Notes under the pieces: generated by a model
The model's input: only the letters and a program-made list of their open reading frames with translations
Database searches by the model: none
What the model was told of the DNA's origin: nothing
Shown here: piece after piece, positions 1-9,888 of the stretch
How the letters are laid out: the number at the start of each line of letters is the position of its first letter
Position numbering within the stretch: position 1 is the stretch's first letter
Translations under genes and position numbers: made by a program
From: Bombyx mori
Lineage: Eukaryota > Arthropoda > Insecta > Lepidoptera > Bombycidae
Direction: 5' to 3'
DNA length: 64,000 bases
Assembly: GCF_030269925.1 (NCBI RefSeq)
Contig: NC_085121.1
Coordinates: forward strand, 5,163,501-5,227,500

Positions 1-924
1 GTGTACCGGGCTATAGGTGCAATGAGACCTCCTCTATTTGTGACAGAAAAAGATCTGGCCGTCCACGTAGTGTTCGTACGAAAGAGGTGGTCAAAGCAGT
101 AAGGCCAAGAATTCGAAGAAATCCTGTCCGAAGCAAAAGATTTTATCTCGGGAGATGAAGATAGCACCTAGAACCATGTCGCGTATTTTAAAAGATGACT
201 TAGGACTTGCAGCCTATAAGAGACGTACTGGTCATTTCTTAACTGATAATTTAAAAGAGAATAGGGTGGTAAAATCGAAACAACTACTGAAGCGGTACGC
301 AAAGGGAGGTCATAGAAAATTTTTTTTTACGGATGAGAAAATTTTTACAATTGAGCAACATTTTAACAAACAAAATGACCGTATTTATGCTCAAAGCTCT
401 AAAGAAGCTTCCCAATTAGTCGACAGAGTGCAACGTGGGCACTATCCGACTTGAGTGATGGTTTGGTGGGGTATTAGCTATGAAGGAGTGACTGGGCCAT
501 ACTTTTGTGAAAAAGGTATCAAAACATCAGCACAAGTGTATCAAGATACCATTCTTGAGAAGGTAGTGAAACCCCTTAACAACACCATGTTCAATAATCA
601 AGAATGGTCCTTCCAGCAAGACTCGGCGCCAGGTCATAAAGCTCGGTCTACGCAGTTTTGGTCGGAAACGAACGTTTCGGACTTCATCAGAGCTGAAGAC
701 TGGCCGTCGTCTAGTCCCGATCTTAATCCGCTGGATTATGATTTATAGTCAGTTTTAGAGAGTACGGCTTGCTCTAAACGCCATGATAATTTGGAGTCCC
801 TAAAACAATCCGTACGATTGGCAGTGAAAAAATTTTTCCCATGGAAAGAGTGCGTGCTTCTATTGATAACTGGCCTCAACGTTTAAAGGACTGTATTGCA
901 GCCAATGGAGACCACTTCGAATAA
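1..924 (+). mobile_element. Inactivated mariner of the DD37D (maT) type, 5' end outside window
   Basis: Remnant of a Tc1/mariner transposase. Part of the N-terminal DNA-binding region reads from about position 15 (GRPRSVRTKEVVKAV). It shifts frame near 130-154 into the catalytic region, which starts at 155. The catalytic aspartates lie in FTDEK and in FQQDSAPGH. The third acidic residue is the D of SPDLNPLDY, with 37 residues between it and the second D, which is the DD37D spacing of maT elements (Bmmar1-like in silkworm). The copy is dead: in-frame TGA at 452-454, TAG at 746-748 where a Trp codon is expected, and another frameshift before the C-terminal piece ending with TAA at 922-924. The right end is probably near 1,030, but I could not pair it with a left terminal repeat because the window begins inside the element. 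Confidence 0.88.
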
Positions 925-1031
925 GCTTTTTATACTTTAAATTGTTTTATATTTATGTATTAAACTAACACGCTGTAAAAGTAATAAATATTATTTGCCA
1001 CAATTTATTTGGTTTTCCTTTGTAACAGTAT

Positions 1032-1408
1032 TTATGGCCAGACTAAGTATATATAAATTACTACTCCAATAATTATATTACGTACGAGTATAATCACCTG
1101 GTTGCGCTGGTTTAGAATTGATATTTTTATTTTCTGAAGATAGCAATACTTTCGGTTTGCAAATCCTGCCCCATCCCTCTCCCGCACATTACCTACCGAC
1201 GCGTGGCGACATCGACACAAGAAGAAAAATGTAATGGCTGAACTATCTATGATCATTCTTAATAGCAAGAAGTAATGAGCCCACCTGAATCGTTTACCCC
1301 CAGCATGTCGAAGTTTTTGCAGGTGTGGGGAGATTGGGGGAAGGATAAGGGGAAGATCTTCTACCGAGCGGGTGATATTGCTCGGTAGACCGACGGTCCG
1401 AATGTTGT
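1032..1408. other. Intergenic, no gene seen
   Basis: AT-rich in the first part, with short GC-richer patches near 1,160-1,215 and 1,310-1,400. I see no coding pattern, splice-flanked exon or recognised repeat. Confidence 0.5.
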
Positions 1409-1612
1409 TTTTTTTTTCTACCTAAGCTGAGAGCCTTGAGAGGCTATATCAGCGTAACCTTAACTAGTAGGTGAGCTCACGGGGCTCAACCGGACGACGT
1501 TGCTAACATGAACCCTAGCAAGAGCCGTGCTTCGCAGAATCTACCACCGGATGGGAAACACAACCCACTGAGAAGATCCGGCGAGAAACTCAGTGGGCTG
1601 TATCTGAGGGTT
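1409..1612 (-). repeat. LINE 3'-tail repeat (BMC1-type?), copy 1
   Basis: Member of a family recurring ten times in the window. On the plus strand it starts with a T-run, then CTACCTAAGCTGAGAGCCTT, and ends near GAGAAACTCAGTGGGCTG. Read on the minus strand it ends in a poly-A tail, so I take these as 5'-truncated retrotransposon 3' ends. The abundant silkworm LINE BMC1 is a candidate, but the name is from memory. Confidence 0.6.
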
Positions 1613-2245
1613 GGATGTTGTTCTTCGGAATTTGTATATATGCAAGCTTATCTTGAAAATGTCGTAAGCGAGATTCAGGCATCTGTCAAATATCTTGCGT
1701 TGTATGATGGCTACCCTCTACACAGGTAATAATGTCCTGTTGAGGTGCTATAAAAATTCTTAACAGATTGCGATGCAGTTTGAGAGGTTTTCGGGTCAAA
1801 AAATCCGTTCTCCAGGGCTTTCACATGTAATTGTTTGGATGGTTTTTGCTAGAACGAATCTCTTTTGATATACACCTCGCTTTAGTTCAGAAGACAGTTT
1901 AAAGTTTATTAGGGTTGTCAAAAATCGTCTTGGCGCTTTTCATGACCAATTTCACTAGCGCTATTTTACTGTCTTGTAAACCAATATGCCTTGACTAGCA
2001 AGTCGTTGCTGTTCATCTTGTTTAGAATCGCCATGCATTCTAAAATATACAGATCTATGGCTACAACTATCTTATCCAAAAATGCATTAAGTACTTGTAC
2101 ATATATCGTCTTACTACATAGATTTCATTTATGTCATTTTAGTATGAGTTCAATGTTCGGTAAGTTTGTTTTTTATTTATTCGTATGTACTACCATGTAC
2201 TTTTTTCTTTATTGCTAAGATGAGTGGATGAGCTAACAGCCCTTG
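1613..2245. other. Intergenic, no gene seen
   Basis: Mixed-composition DNA. The short open frames at 1,508-1,729 and 1,991-2,218 are either partly inside the adjacent repeat or have no protein-like pattern. Confidence 0.45.
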
Positions 2246-2485
2246 ACTGGTGGTAGGACCTCTTCTGAGTCCGCACGGGTAGGTACCATCACCCTGCCTA
2301 TTTCTACCGTGAAGCAGTAATGCGTTTCGGTTTGAAGGGCGGGGCAGCCGTTGTAACTATACTGAGACTTTAGAACTTATCTCAAGGTGGGTGGCGCATT
2401 TACGTTGTAGATGTCTATGGGCTCCAGTAACCACTTAACACCGGGTGGGCTATGAGCTCGTCCACCCATCTAAGCAATAAAAAAA
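2246..2485 (+). repeat. Bm1-type SINE, copy 1
   Basis: Near full-length relative to the other copies: begins ACTGGTGGTAGGACCTCTT and ends with the AATAAA-like A-rich tail after GTCCACCCATCTAAGC. It abuts an inverted copy directly. Confidence 0.85.
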
Positions 2486-2664
2486 GCCCGCCTGGTTACG
2501 GGAGCCCATAGACATCAACATCGTAAATGCCGCCACCCACTTTGAGACGTGAGTACTAAGTATCTGTTTTCAGTACAACGGCTGCCCCATCCTTCCAACC
2601 GAAATGAATTACTGCTTCAGGGTGGTGGTACCTACCCGTGTAGACAGACCTACAAGACACTCTA
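2486..2664 (-). repeat. Bm1-type SINE, inverted copy 2
   Basis: Minus-oriented, diverged copy joined tail-to-tail to the preceding copy. It retains the reverse of the TGTCTATGGGCTCC, GGTGGGTGGC and AAGCAGTAAT blocks. Confidence 0.75.
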
Positions 2665-2674
2665 CCACCTACTA

Positions 2675-2858
2675 ACCAAATAACCCCAACCCACACGTAA
2701 ATACCACCTTGAGAGAAAATGTAGAAGTCTCGATTTCTTTGCATAACAACTGGTCGACTCTTCAAATCCGAACACATTATTGCTACGCGATCGAAATAGA
2801 CTGGCCGGTAGTACATACCCGTGTGGGGTTACAATACGCCTTACCACCAGTAAACTAG
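2675..2858 (-). repeat. Bm1-type SINE, decayed copy 3
   Basis: Strongly diverged minus-oriented copy. The block order is kept: the ACACGTAAATACCACCTTGAG region, then GGCCGGTAGTACATACCCG, then TACCACCAGTAAAC. Apparently older than its neighbours. Confidence 0.55.
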
Positions 2859-3231
2859 CGTCTACCGCATCATTTTCATTTAATTAAATAATATCAGAGT
2901 GCGTAAGTTAAAACTACTCAGTAAGAAGGCAAACCATAAAACGAATCGCAAATGTTAAAGCGAACGTTAACAAGTGCACGAGTTTGTACAGCTGAAAACT
3001 CATCCTGTTGATTTTGTAGATTCTTGTTAATAGACCATTGTTAGAAACTGAAGATATATTCTATCTATTTTTGTCGCTGTGGTATGGATCCGCAGTACGT
3101 CAACGGCAGTCTATTCAACGTTATCATGCGGTGCGTTCAACTTTTCAATTTAAATACAATCAATAACCCGACTAAAATGTGTGTGTGTGTTTTTTTAAAT
3201 ACACCTAATTTGTAAAAAAAACCGCCTCGTC
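2859..3231. other. Intergenic, no gene seen
   Basis: AT-rich with a short GT microsatellite near 3,178-3,192. No gene or repeat family recognised. Confidence 0.45.
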
Positions 3232-3494
3232 TTTCTTTTTTTTCCTACCTATGCTCATAGCCTTGAGAGGCTATTTCAGCTTCGCCCTAACGTGTGTAGG
3301 TGAGCTCACGGGGCTCAAACCGGAGTGTTGCTAACACTGACCCTAGCAAGAGCAGTGCTTCGCAGAATCTACCACCGGATCGGAAACGCAACCCACTGAG
3401 AAGATCCGGCGAGAAACTCAGTGGGCTGTCTATGGGTTAATTCGCTCGTCGAGCCCTTCGTCGCAAGCGACGGGTTCGACGAGGACGGTGACCG
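3232..3494 (-). repeat. LINE 3'-tail repeat (BMC1-type?), copy 2, longer
   Basis: Same family as 1409-1612 but extending further, to the GACGGTGACCGG block that also ends the 19429 and (reversed) 32640 copies. The T-run at the left edge marks the poly-A tail of a minus-strand insertion. Confidence 0.65.
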
Positions 3495-3559
3495 GCTCGT
3501 CTTTTAAATGAAATTTGAATTGATCAGGAACCGACACGCGAACCTGACGACATGCGTTA

Positions 3560-3642
3560 TGTTTTCCTACCTAATCGTTCATAGCCTAAGGGGCTATTCC
3601 GGCTTCACACGAATCAGATTTCTAACGCTGGCCCTAGTATAA
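3560..3642 (-). repeat. LINE 3'-tail repeat fragment, copy 3
   Basis: Short diverged piece keeping TTTTCCTACCTAA, a CATAGCCTAAGGGGCTATT block and the CTAACGCTGGCCCTAG block. Confidence 0.45.
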
Positions 3643-5274
3643 GACAACACGCGTCGCATTCAAAAAGCGAACGAAAATAACAAATTCTATACGAGCATGG
3701 TGTAGATGAACATTTCGATAACGTTATCCGCTTCATAAGCGTTGCATAATATCGCAATTCACAAAACAAAGCACAAACTCGGGCGCACCGTACACAAACA
3801 CGTGCGCACACATGCCCGAGATAAGAGCACGGTCAACGACCTCCCGAGGACTAGCGGCTGAAATCTTTTATAGTCCCCGAAGGTAAGATGTTTTTAAAAA
3901 TAAACGAACGATACTTAACATAAATCAATTATGTTCGGATAGTGCTTAGCTGTGGATCTATTGGAAGATGAATCAGAAGGAATAGTTTGTCTATTATTAA
4001 TCTAATTTAAGACGTAATAAATAGGTTTTCAGCTAAATATGAAGATATTTAATTCTTTAACACGATTTATAGGTGATATCGATATTACAATGGGACTTAA
4101 TATTTGTTCTAGTGTATTTTAAAATTGGCAGCAAAAAAATATGTAAATCGATTAGCTGAACCGATTATTCAATAAAAACCTTTTCAATTCTCAACAAAAA
4201 AATTAAGTTAGTGTTATTCATCCGAATTTTAATCAGTTGATCGATCAATAAAAATGCATTTAATTTTATTCATAAGTACATTAAGTACCTACCTTTATAT
4301 TTATTTTCAATTTTTTTATCGTTAAATTCAATTCAATTTTTTTAAAGCTGCAAATAATAAACGCGAGATTAAAACGTAAAAACCAGTTTTAATTACGTAT
4401 AAGATTCGGAAAAACCGAGGAAATTTACGTAACTTACGTAAGCTTACTCGCGTTCGCGTTAAAAAACAGCTTAAAGAACGACAGATTTGACATCAGCCGT
4501 AATATCATTGGAAGCCGAGAACAAAGACAATGGCGCCTGGTTATTGTTTAGAATAGCTACAGCTCTGGCGGAACAGCGACCTGGTCTTGAATGGAGTGAA
4601 AGTGCCTTCGGATACTTCCTGGCACGTGGAAAGTGAACGTTCATGAGCGCCTAGACTCGGTCCTGGCGCATAGCCGCAGAACATTTTACGTACAGAACGC
4701 TTAGTTGTTGAATACGTTACACATTTGTTTAAAGTGTTACAAATAAAATTTAAACGTAAAAAAAACATCCTACGAGTAAACGTCGAACTATGATAAGCCC
4801 AAATTCAAAACTGTTATGGCTAACTATACGATTTAATTAACTTCATATCTTCATATCAACCCACAATTTCATGATAATTATAGATTTTCCAATAGTACTC
4901 GAATAGTACTAGAATCTGCATAGAGTCCGAATTTAATGATAATAAATAATATAATGACTTGACAAAAATAAATAATTGACAAGTAGAGATAAAAAAAGGT
5001 ACAGAGTTGTATTTTTTTTTTTTTTTTTTTTTCTTTGTAATTAATACAGAAATTCTTGCTGTATGCGTCTAAGCTAACGCCAACGTCCGATAGATAGCAT
5101 CTCACGTTTGTTGTTAATGAAAAGAAAGTCACTTGGAAATATTTGCATGTAAATAGACACAATTATAATGAAATTCACAATTTAAAAATAAACTAGACGA
5201 AGGCATAGATGTTGAAAAGAGAGTTGGCAGTGAATTTATTTTGTTAGAACTTTTTTTTTGTGATTGAAAGATTA
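3643..5274. other. Intergenic, about 1.6 kb, no gene seen
   Basis: Mostly AT-rich. There is a T-run at 5,010-5,031 and GC-richer unexplained patches near 3,760-3,860 and 4,500-4,690. Open frames at 3,614-3,811, 4,541-4,768 and 4,878-5,162 have no protein-like pattern or splice context. Confidence 0.45.
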
Positions 5275-5483
5275 CTGGTGGCCCGAAGGCCTTTCCAGTT
5301 TCACCAGGACAGGTGGGCGAGCAAAGGCTCAGCTAGGAGGGGTGGGATTTGCTAACAACTGCCCGAGCGCCTCCGAAGGAGACCTAGCAACTCAAGAGCA
5401 ATTGCTTCGCGAATGAATCTACTACCGGATCGGAATCGCGACCCGCTGAGAAGATCCGGCGAGAAACTCAGCGGGCTGATGCA
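5275..5483 (-). repeat. Variant LINE 3'-tail repeat, copy 4
   Basis: The right half matches the family (CTACCGGATCGG, GAGAAGATCCGGCGAGAAAC, AGCGGGCTG). The left half differs, with GGCCCGAAGGCCTTTCCAG and CCGAGCGCCTCCGAAGG blocks, suggesting a subfamily. Confidence 0.5.
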
Positions 5484-6395
5484 CTACAAACAGTGAGATT
5501 GCTTGAATTAATGCTACTGGAACTAGTCATACTAAAGCGATTAACAGAATTGAAGTTCATTAACGTTAATGACATGCCATCGGTATAGTAAAACTGACAC
5601 TTCGTTATAAATCTTTATTAAAATTGTCTCAATAAATAAATAAAACAAGTAGGTAACACTAGTTTGCTGTCGACTTATAATCATTTTGAATGATACTTAG
5701 ATCTAATTCATATGATTACGGTTAGCCATTCATTACCTCGATTTTGATAAAATAAAATTCATACCAGAATCAGTAGAGGTTAGACCAGCGGAATTCAACA
5801 ATTGGAAGTAGCTACGAATTCATTGCTGTCAATCGGTTTTGCATCCACATTTGTGGTAGATTCACTTGATTGATTGTTTCCGGAACAATGCATGAGATGT
5901 TAAATATTAAGATAGATTCGCCGTCGAGTATGAATGAGTAGAATTATTCAGGTGATGGATGACCGAGGGCGTTCAACCCAAAACGTGGGTCTACGACCGG
6001 CCGAGTTTCACACAGCTGATCGCGCCGACCTGCGTCACCCTGCACGATGGAAGCTAATAAATATTTTGAAATTTTCAGACACCGTTACTCATTTAAAATT
6101 TATAGAAATCACGTTCGTATTGATACGAATTTTTTAAAGTCACGTTTCCACAGAAGATCTCTTTCTGATTAGAAATGCCTGCACGGCAGATATGACTGGT
6201 GCCAGATTTATAGACACTTGTTCATATTTCTTGAAGCCATAGTGAAATGATAGGTGTCAGTGGCATTAAAAAAACGTCATAATTGTCAAAATATGGCTGC
6301 TACGCATATTTTTTTCTAAATTGTGGTTTTATCAAGAGTATTTCTATTTATTTCTTTATTCCTACTATTCGTTATTGCCAAATACAGTCGAGAGA
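5484..6395. other. Intergenic and upstream region of the 681-aa gene
   Basis: No repeat or gene recognised. A GC-rich island at about 5,945-6,055 has an open frame (5,934-6,137) I cannot assign. Immediately before the ATG at 6,396, a pyrimidine-rich stretch ending in AAATACAG (6,381-6,388 region) looks like a 3' splice acceptor, so a non-coding 5' exon may lie here or further left. Confidence 0.4.
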
Positions 6396-8441
6396 ATGGT
6401 ACATCAAAACTATGGACCTGACACAAGTCATGAGGAACGCGCCCACCGGCGGCTCCAGATCATCTACGCACGGAAAACTAAGGAAAGACAAGTATTCATG
6501 CAAGAGCTTAAAGAAATAAGACAAAAGAATGACAAGCGTATGCTCAAGAAAGTTAGAGATTCAATTGGACCAATTTGGTATCAGGTTTTGAGCGTTCCGC
6601 AGAGAAGTGCTCTAGATACTTTAGAGTTTTCAATTTATCAGGACATTTTAGAAGGCCGTCCCATAAGAACGGCTAGAGTCATGAAAGAGCTAGGTTTATA
6701 CCCACGTCCAAACATTATAAACTTAATGAACTGTGTATATTTAGGGCGGAATGATCCAAAAGAGATGCTAGCACAACTATTCCTTATGACTTACGGCCAT
6801 CCTATCGATGGGAAACGAGCTGTCTACAATCTGAATGCCCGGCTCATGTTGTCTGGTATACTATATTTAGGTCTAGATAACCTCATACAATTGCTCCGTG
6901 AAAGATTCAAACCTGATCCAAGTCATAAAAAACCGGTCAATAAGCCGAAGGCTAAAATCGAACCTCCATTGAAATCACCGTATCTTCAAAAAATGATAGC
7001 TGTTCTTTATGAGCCTCCTAAAAGGAAGCCGAAGCGTCCACCTCCTTTGCCTAACTTAAATGATCTCAATGAGCCTTACGAAGAAGAGCCACCGGTGCCT
7101 AAGCTACCTCCCCCTCCGCCGCCACCACCACCACCAAAAAAAAGGCTAGCGCGATCGTTTTGTGACAAAATTGCTGGAATCATGAGAATTGAGCCTCACA
7201 CATCCGTGACGGCAGTCAGTTTGAAAACAGTCGCTCGTACTAGTCATCGTAAGCTTCGGGGCTCAAAACTATCTGTTACTGAAGTTAAAAAGACCTATGG
7301 CATGAGTGGGGTTGGTAAAAGAAAAGGTGGCCGAAGAAGAAAACCCGTAGCGCCATCTACAGGCATGTGGAACACACAATACGTGATCAGCGGGGTTTGT
7401 TACATACGTGGAAAATCAGTTTTTGTGATTAGTACAGTTTCCGTGCTGCCTCCAACAGGGGATCTCATTCACGGTGGACACAAATACATGGGCGGTCAAT
7501 GCGTCAACATACATTGTGGTTTCCGCGGGCGACCACCACCACCGAAACCTGATCCTTGCGATTGCGTTAAGAAATGGCACGATACAGTGATCCAATATGT
7601 AAAAAGAACAAAATGCTATTGCGGTCATCACTATGATTATGGTAACGAGGGAGCTTTTCTACCTGAAGAATTACCATTTTTCGAAAAGCCTACACGGAAA
7701 TCGCCTTTCGTTTTTAATTATGACACAATTTATGACTTAGATGAAAAACGACTCCTCGTTCGCAAGGAATTCAAAAAACTTTGGGACACAGATAGCGTGC
7801 TTCACGTTGATGACGGTACTTTGAAAGCTATCAAAGATAAAAAGAAGAAAAAGTTAAAGAGGTCATCTACTACATGTTTGGGTGAATCTCCGAAGCCGGA
7901 AGATTACTTGAAATGCGCTCTGCGGCTGATGAAAAAAGTAAATGTCGCTGCAAGATTACCAGACATACATCTAGTTCCAGAGCTTAAGGAATGGATGAGG
8001 AGACGTATTTATGGTCCATTAAAGGGATACCAAATAACAGAAACACTGCGCAAAAGCGAATTCTATTGGCAGCTATTCCGTATGTTCGCTATGAAAGGAT
8101 ACGATCACGTTTCTTCTCCGAGAGATGCCATTTTCGGTGGTAATACAAATTGGATGCACAAGCGAGAATTACAACAACAATTCGACAAATACACTGAGAA
8201 ATTTAAGTTACAAATGTATCGGTCTCACGCTTACGGTACCAATCTCATGTGGCCGTCGATGTGTCAGGCTCAATTCCCAGATAAAAAGTTTCGCGAAATA
8301 TACTTTTCATATTTGTTTAAACGCATTGAAGACCTACAACTGATACGTCCATACAGTTCGAAAGAAGCTGCAGAACGTAAAGATATGTTGGCTCGTAGAC
8401 GGTATTGTTGTGTGCCTGCAGGTATCGAAGCTAAAGATTGA
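6396..8441 (+). CDS. 681-aa protein resembling the insect DUF4770/DUF4771 family
   Basis: Uninterrupted coding frame. I chose the ATG at 6,396 (A at -3, G at +4) over the in-frame ATG at 6,321, because the 25 extra residues look like translated polypyrimidine tract or leader. Residues 1-185 are helical and basic, containing IGPIWYQVLSVPQRSALDTL and a conserved-looking LNARLMLSGILYLGLDNL. Residues about 205-260 are proline- and lysine-rich, with a run of about ten prolines near 240. Residues 365-415 hold paired cysteines and histidines (CVNIHCGF, CDC, CYCGHHYDYG) that could bind metal. Residues 500-681 form a second globular region (KEWMRRRIYGPLKGYQIT). This layout recalls the uncharacterised DUF4770/DUF4771 insect proteins, which I remember as largely male germline; both points are from memory. 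No signal peptide or membrane segment. Function unknown. The gene converges on raskol. Confidence 0.85.
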   Translation: MVHQNYGPDTSHEERAHRRLQIIYARKTKERQVFMQELKEIRQKNDKRMLKKVRDSIGPIWYQVLSVPQRSALDTLEFSIYQDILEGRPIRTARVMKELGLYPRPNIINLMNCVYLGRNDPKEMLAQLFLMTYGHPIDGKRAVYNLNARLMLSGILYLGLDNLIQLLRERFKPDPSHKKPVNKPKAKIEPPLKSPYLQKMIAVLYEPPKRKPKRPPPLPNLNDLNEPYEEEPPVPKLPPPPPPPPPPKKRLARSFCDKIAGIMRIEPHTSVTAVSLKTVARTSHRKLRGSKLSVTEVKKTYGMSGVGKRKGGRRRKPVAPSTGMWNTQYVISGVCYIRGKSVFVISTVSVLPPTGDLIHGGHKYMGGQCVNIHCGFRGRPPPPKPDPCDCVKKWHDTVIQYVKRTKCYCGHHYDYGNEGAFLPEELPFFEKPTRKSPFVFNYDTIYDLDEKRLLVRKEFKKLWDTDSVLHVDDGTLKAIKDKKKKKLKRSSTTCLGESPKPEDYLKCALRLMKKVNVAARLPDIHLVPELKEWMRRRIYGPLKGYQITETLRKSEFYWQLFRMFAMKGYDHVSSPRDAIFGGNTNWMHKRELQQQFDKYTEKFKLQMYRSHAYGTNLMWPSMCQAQFPDKKFREIYFSYLFKRIEDLQLIRPYSSKEAAERKDMLARRRYCCVPAGIEAKD

Positions 8442-8488
8442 AGATGTTTTTTTAGCCTGAGAACTTTTACTAACATATTTTATTACTG

Positions 8489-8494
8489 AATAAA
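8489..8494 (+). terminator. Polyadenylation signal of the 681-aa gene
   Basis: Canonical AATAAA 48 bp after the TGA stop, giving a very short 3' UTR. Confidence 0.7.
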
Positions 8495-8499
8495 GCTAT

Positions 8500-9119
8500 T
8501 CTGTTATATTACAGTTTTAAATCGGATTCCCTGCGTCAGTATCTCAAGCGACCCTTGTTGGAGCGCACACTGTATTGCACGCTTTACTCAGATACTACCT
8601 TGATCTCATTGAGGGGCCCGAGGCTTCTTTGTTGAACATTCTGCGAACCAGTTGCTAAGTCGTTTAGCCGAATTCAGAGTGGTCGTCGAAGCTCCACTTG
8701 GGTTATCTCTAGGCCTAGTCGTCGGATGACCACAGAGTGTCGAGGACTGCTCGATTTCGAAACGTCAGTGTCAGAGAGCGACGTCCGCTATGAACACGTA
8801 TTTCCCTTTCATTCCCAGTCGCCAAGAGCGACGCATCGATTTCATATTTCTGTTATATTCAATCTTTAATTTGTCACATAAGGACTAATAAATATCTCAA
8901 AAGCAATAAATGTAGTACACGTTTACCACAACGCAACAAAGAGTCTAGTCTTATAATTTATGAATGAAATGAAATGCTTCACCCATTCGCTTCACGTCCA
9001 TGAGAGACGGTAACCACTCACCACTAGGTGGGCCGTATGTATTTTTATAATGCAGCAAAAATGTATTTCTTTGTTTGCTTTGCTTGGTTGATTTGCCAAA
9101 AACTACTTGAGCGTCCCTT
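8500..9119. other. Intergenic, mostly unexplained
   Basis: 8,520-8,830 is GC-richer, unique-looking sequence with no sustained frame. About 8,990-9,040 is a truncated fragment of the short SINE tail described at 16,766 (GGTAACCACTCACCA, then GGTGGGCCGTATG). Confidence 0.4.
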
Positions 9120-9560
9120 CTCATCACATCACTTCATCAGCCTACTGCTAGACATAGGCCTCTCTAATTGCACGCCACTGAGCATGATCCTCGGATTTTC
9201 TCACCCAGCATTTGTCAACCACCCTGCATAGATCGTCAGTCCAGCAAGCCTGAGGGCATCCTCCACTACGTTTGCCAATTCGCGGTCTCCACTCAAGAAC
9301 ACATTTACCCCAAAGGTTAAGGTCGGTTGTCCTGGTAATACGGCCATCCCGTTGCCACTTCAACTTACTATTCCGCTGTGCTATGTTGATAGCTTTGGTT
9401 CTCTGTCGGATCACATCATTCTGGATTCGATCCTTCAGAGAAACTCAAAGCATCGCCCTCTTCATAGCGACTTAAAACTTTTGTACCAGCCAAACCGTGA
9501 TTTTGGATCCGGATGTCACGACAGGCAGGATGCACTGATTGAAGACTTTCATCTTTAGAA
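9120..9560 (-). mobile_element. RTE-type LINE fragment, C-terminal end of the reverse transcriptase ORF
   Basis: The minus strand encodes the characteristic tail of endonuclease/reverse-transcriptase polyproteins: RQRTKAINIAQRNSKLKWQR, then a VLEWRPRIGKRSGG block, then CWTDDLCRVV and WRAIREAYV. Only the extreme 3' part of the ORF survives and it has frameshifts, so this is a dead 5'-truncated copy. Confidence 0.75.
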
Positions 9561-9690
9561 TCTGGGGCATAGACGACGTTGTCGAACTGTTTGGCTAATT
9601 ATTTAATATTAGGTGGGCTGTGCGCCCACGCGAAAATTCAAAGCAATTTAAATAAAATCAATTTCCTTAAATTTTTGCTATAAACTTTTC

Positions 9691-9888
9691 TATGAGGCAC
9701 AGCCGAGTTTCTCGCCGGATCTTCCCAGTGGGTCACGATCCGGTGGTAGATTCTGCGAAACACTGTTCTTGCTCGGACTAGTATTAGGAAATTCTTTCAG
9801 GTTGAGCCTGTGATTTCACCTAGCCGTCCGCGTGAAGCTCGAAAAACCCTTAGGCTACCAGCGAATAGGTAGGAATTAAAAAAAAAAT
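9691..9888 (+). repeat. LINE 3'-tail repeat (BMC1-type?), copy 5
   Basis: Plus-oriented member: begins near CGAGTTTCTCGCCGGATCTT and ends AATAGGTAGGAATT followed by A10. Confidence 0.6.

Noticed and set aside
2556..2847. Minus-strand ORFs of 61-86 aa
   Set aside because: They lie entirely in Bm1-type SINE copies.
5934..6137. Possible coding exon with RGRSTQNVGLRPAEFHTADR
   Set aside because: GC-rich and open, but no splice flanks in phase with the 681-aa gene and no family I can name. Left as unexplained.
6321..6395. Upstream in-frame ATG extending the 681-aa protein by 25 residues
   Set aside because: The extra residues are an aromatic run from a pyrimidine-rich tract ending CAG, more like an intron end or leader than coding sequence.
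9028..9558. Plus-strand ORFs of 67-68 aa
   Set aside because: They are antisense to the RTE reverse-transcriptase remnant.
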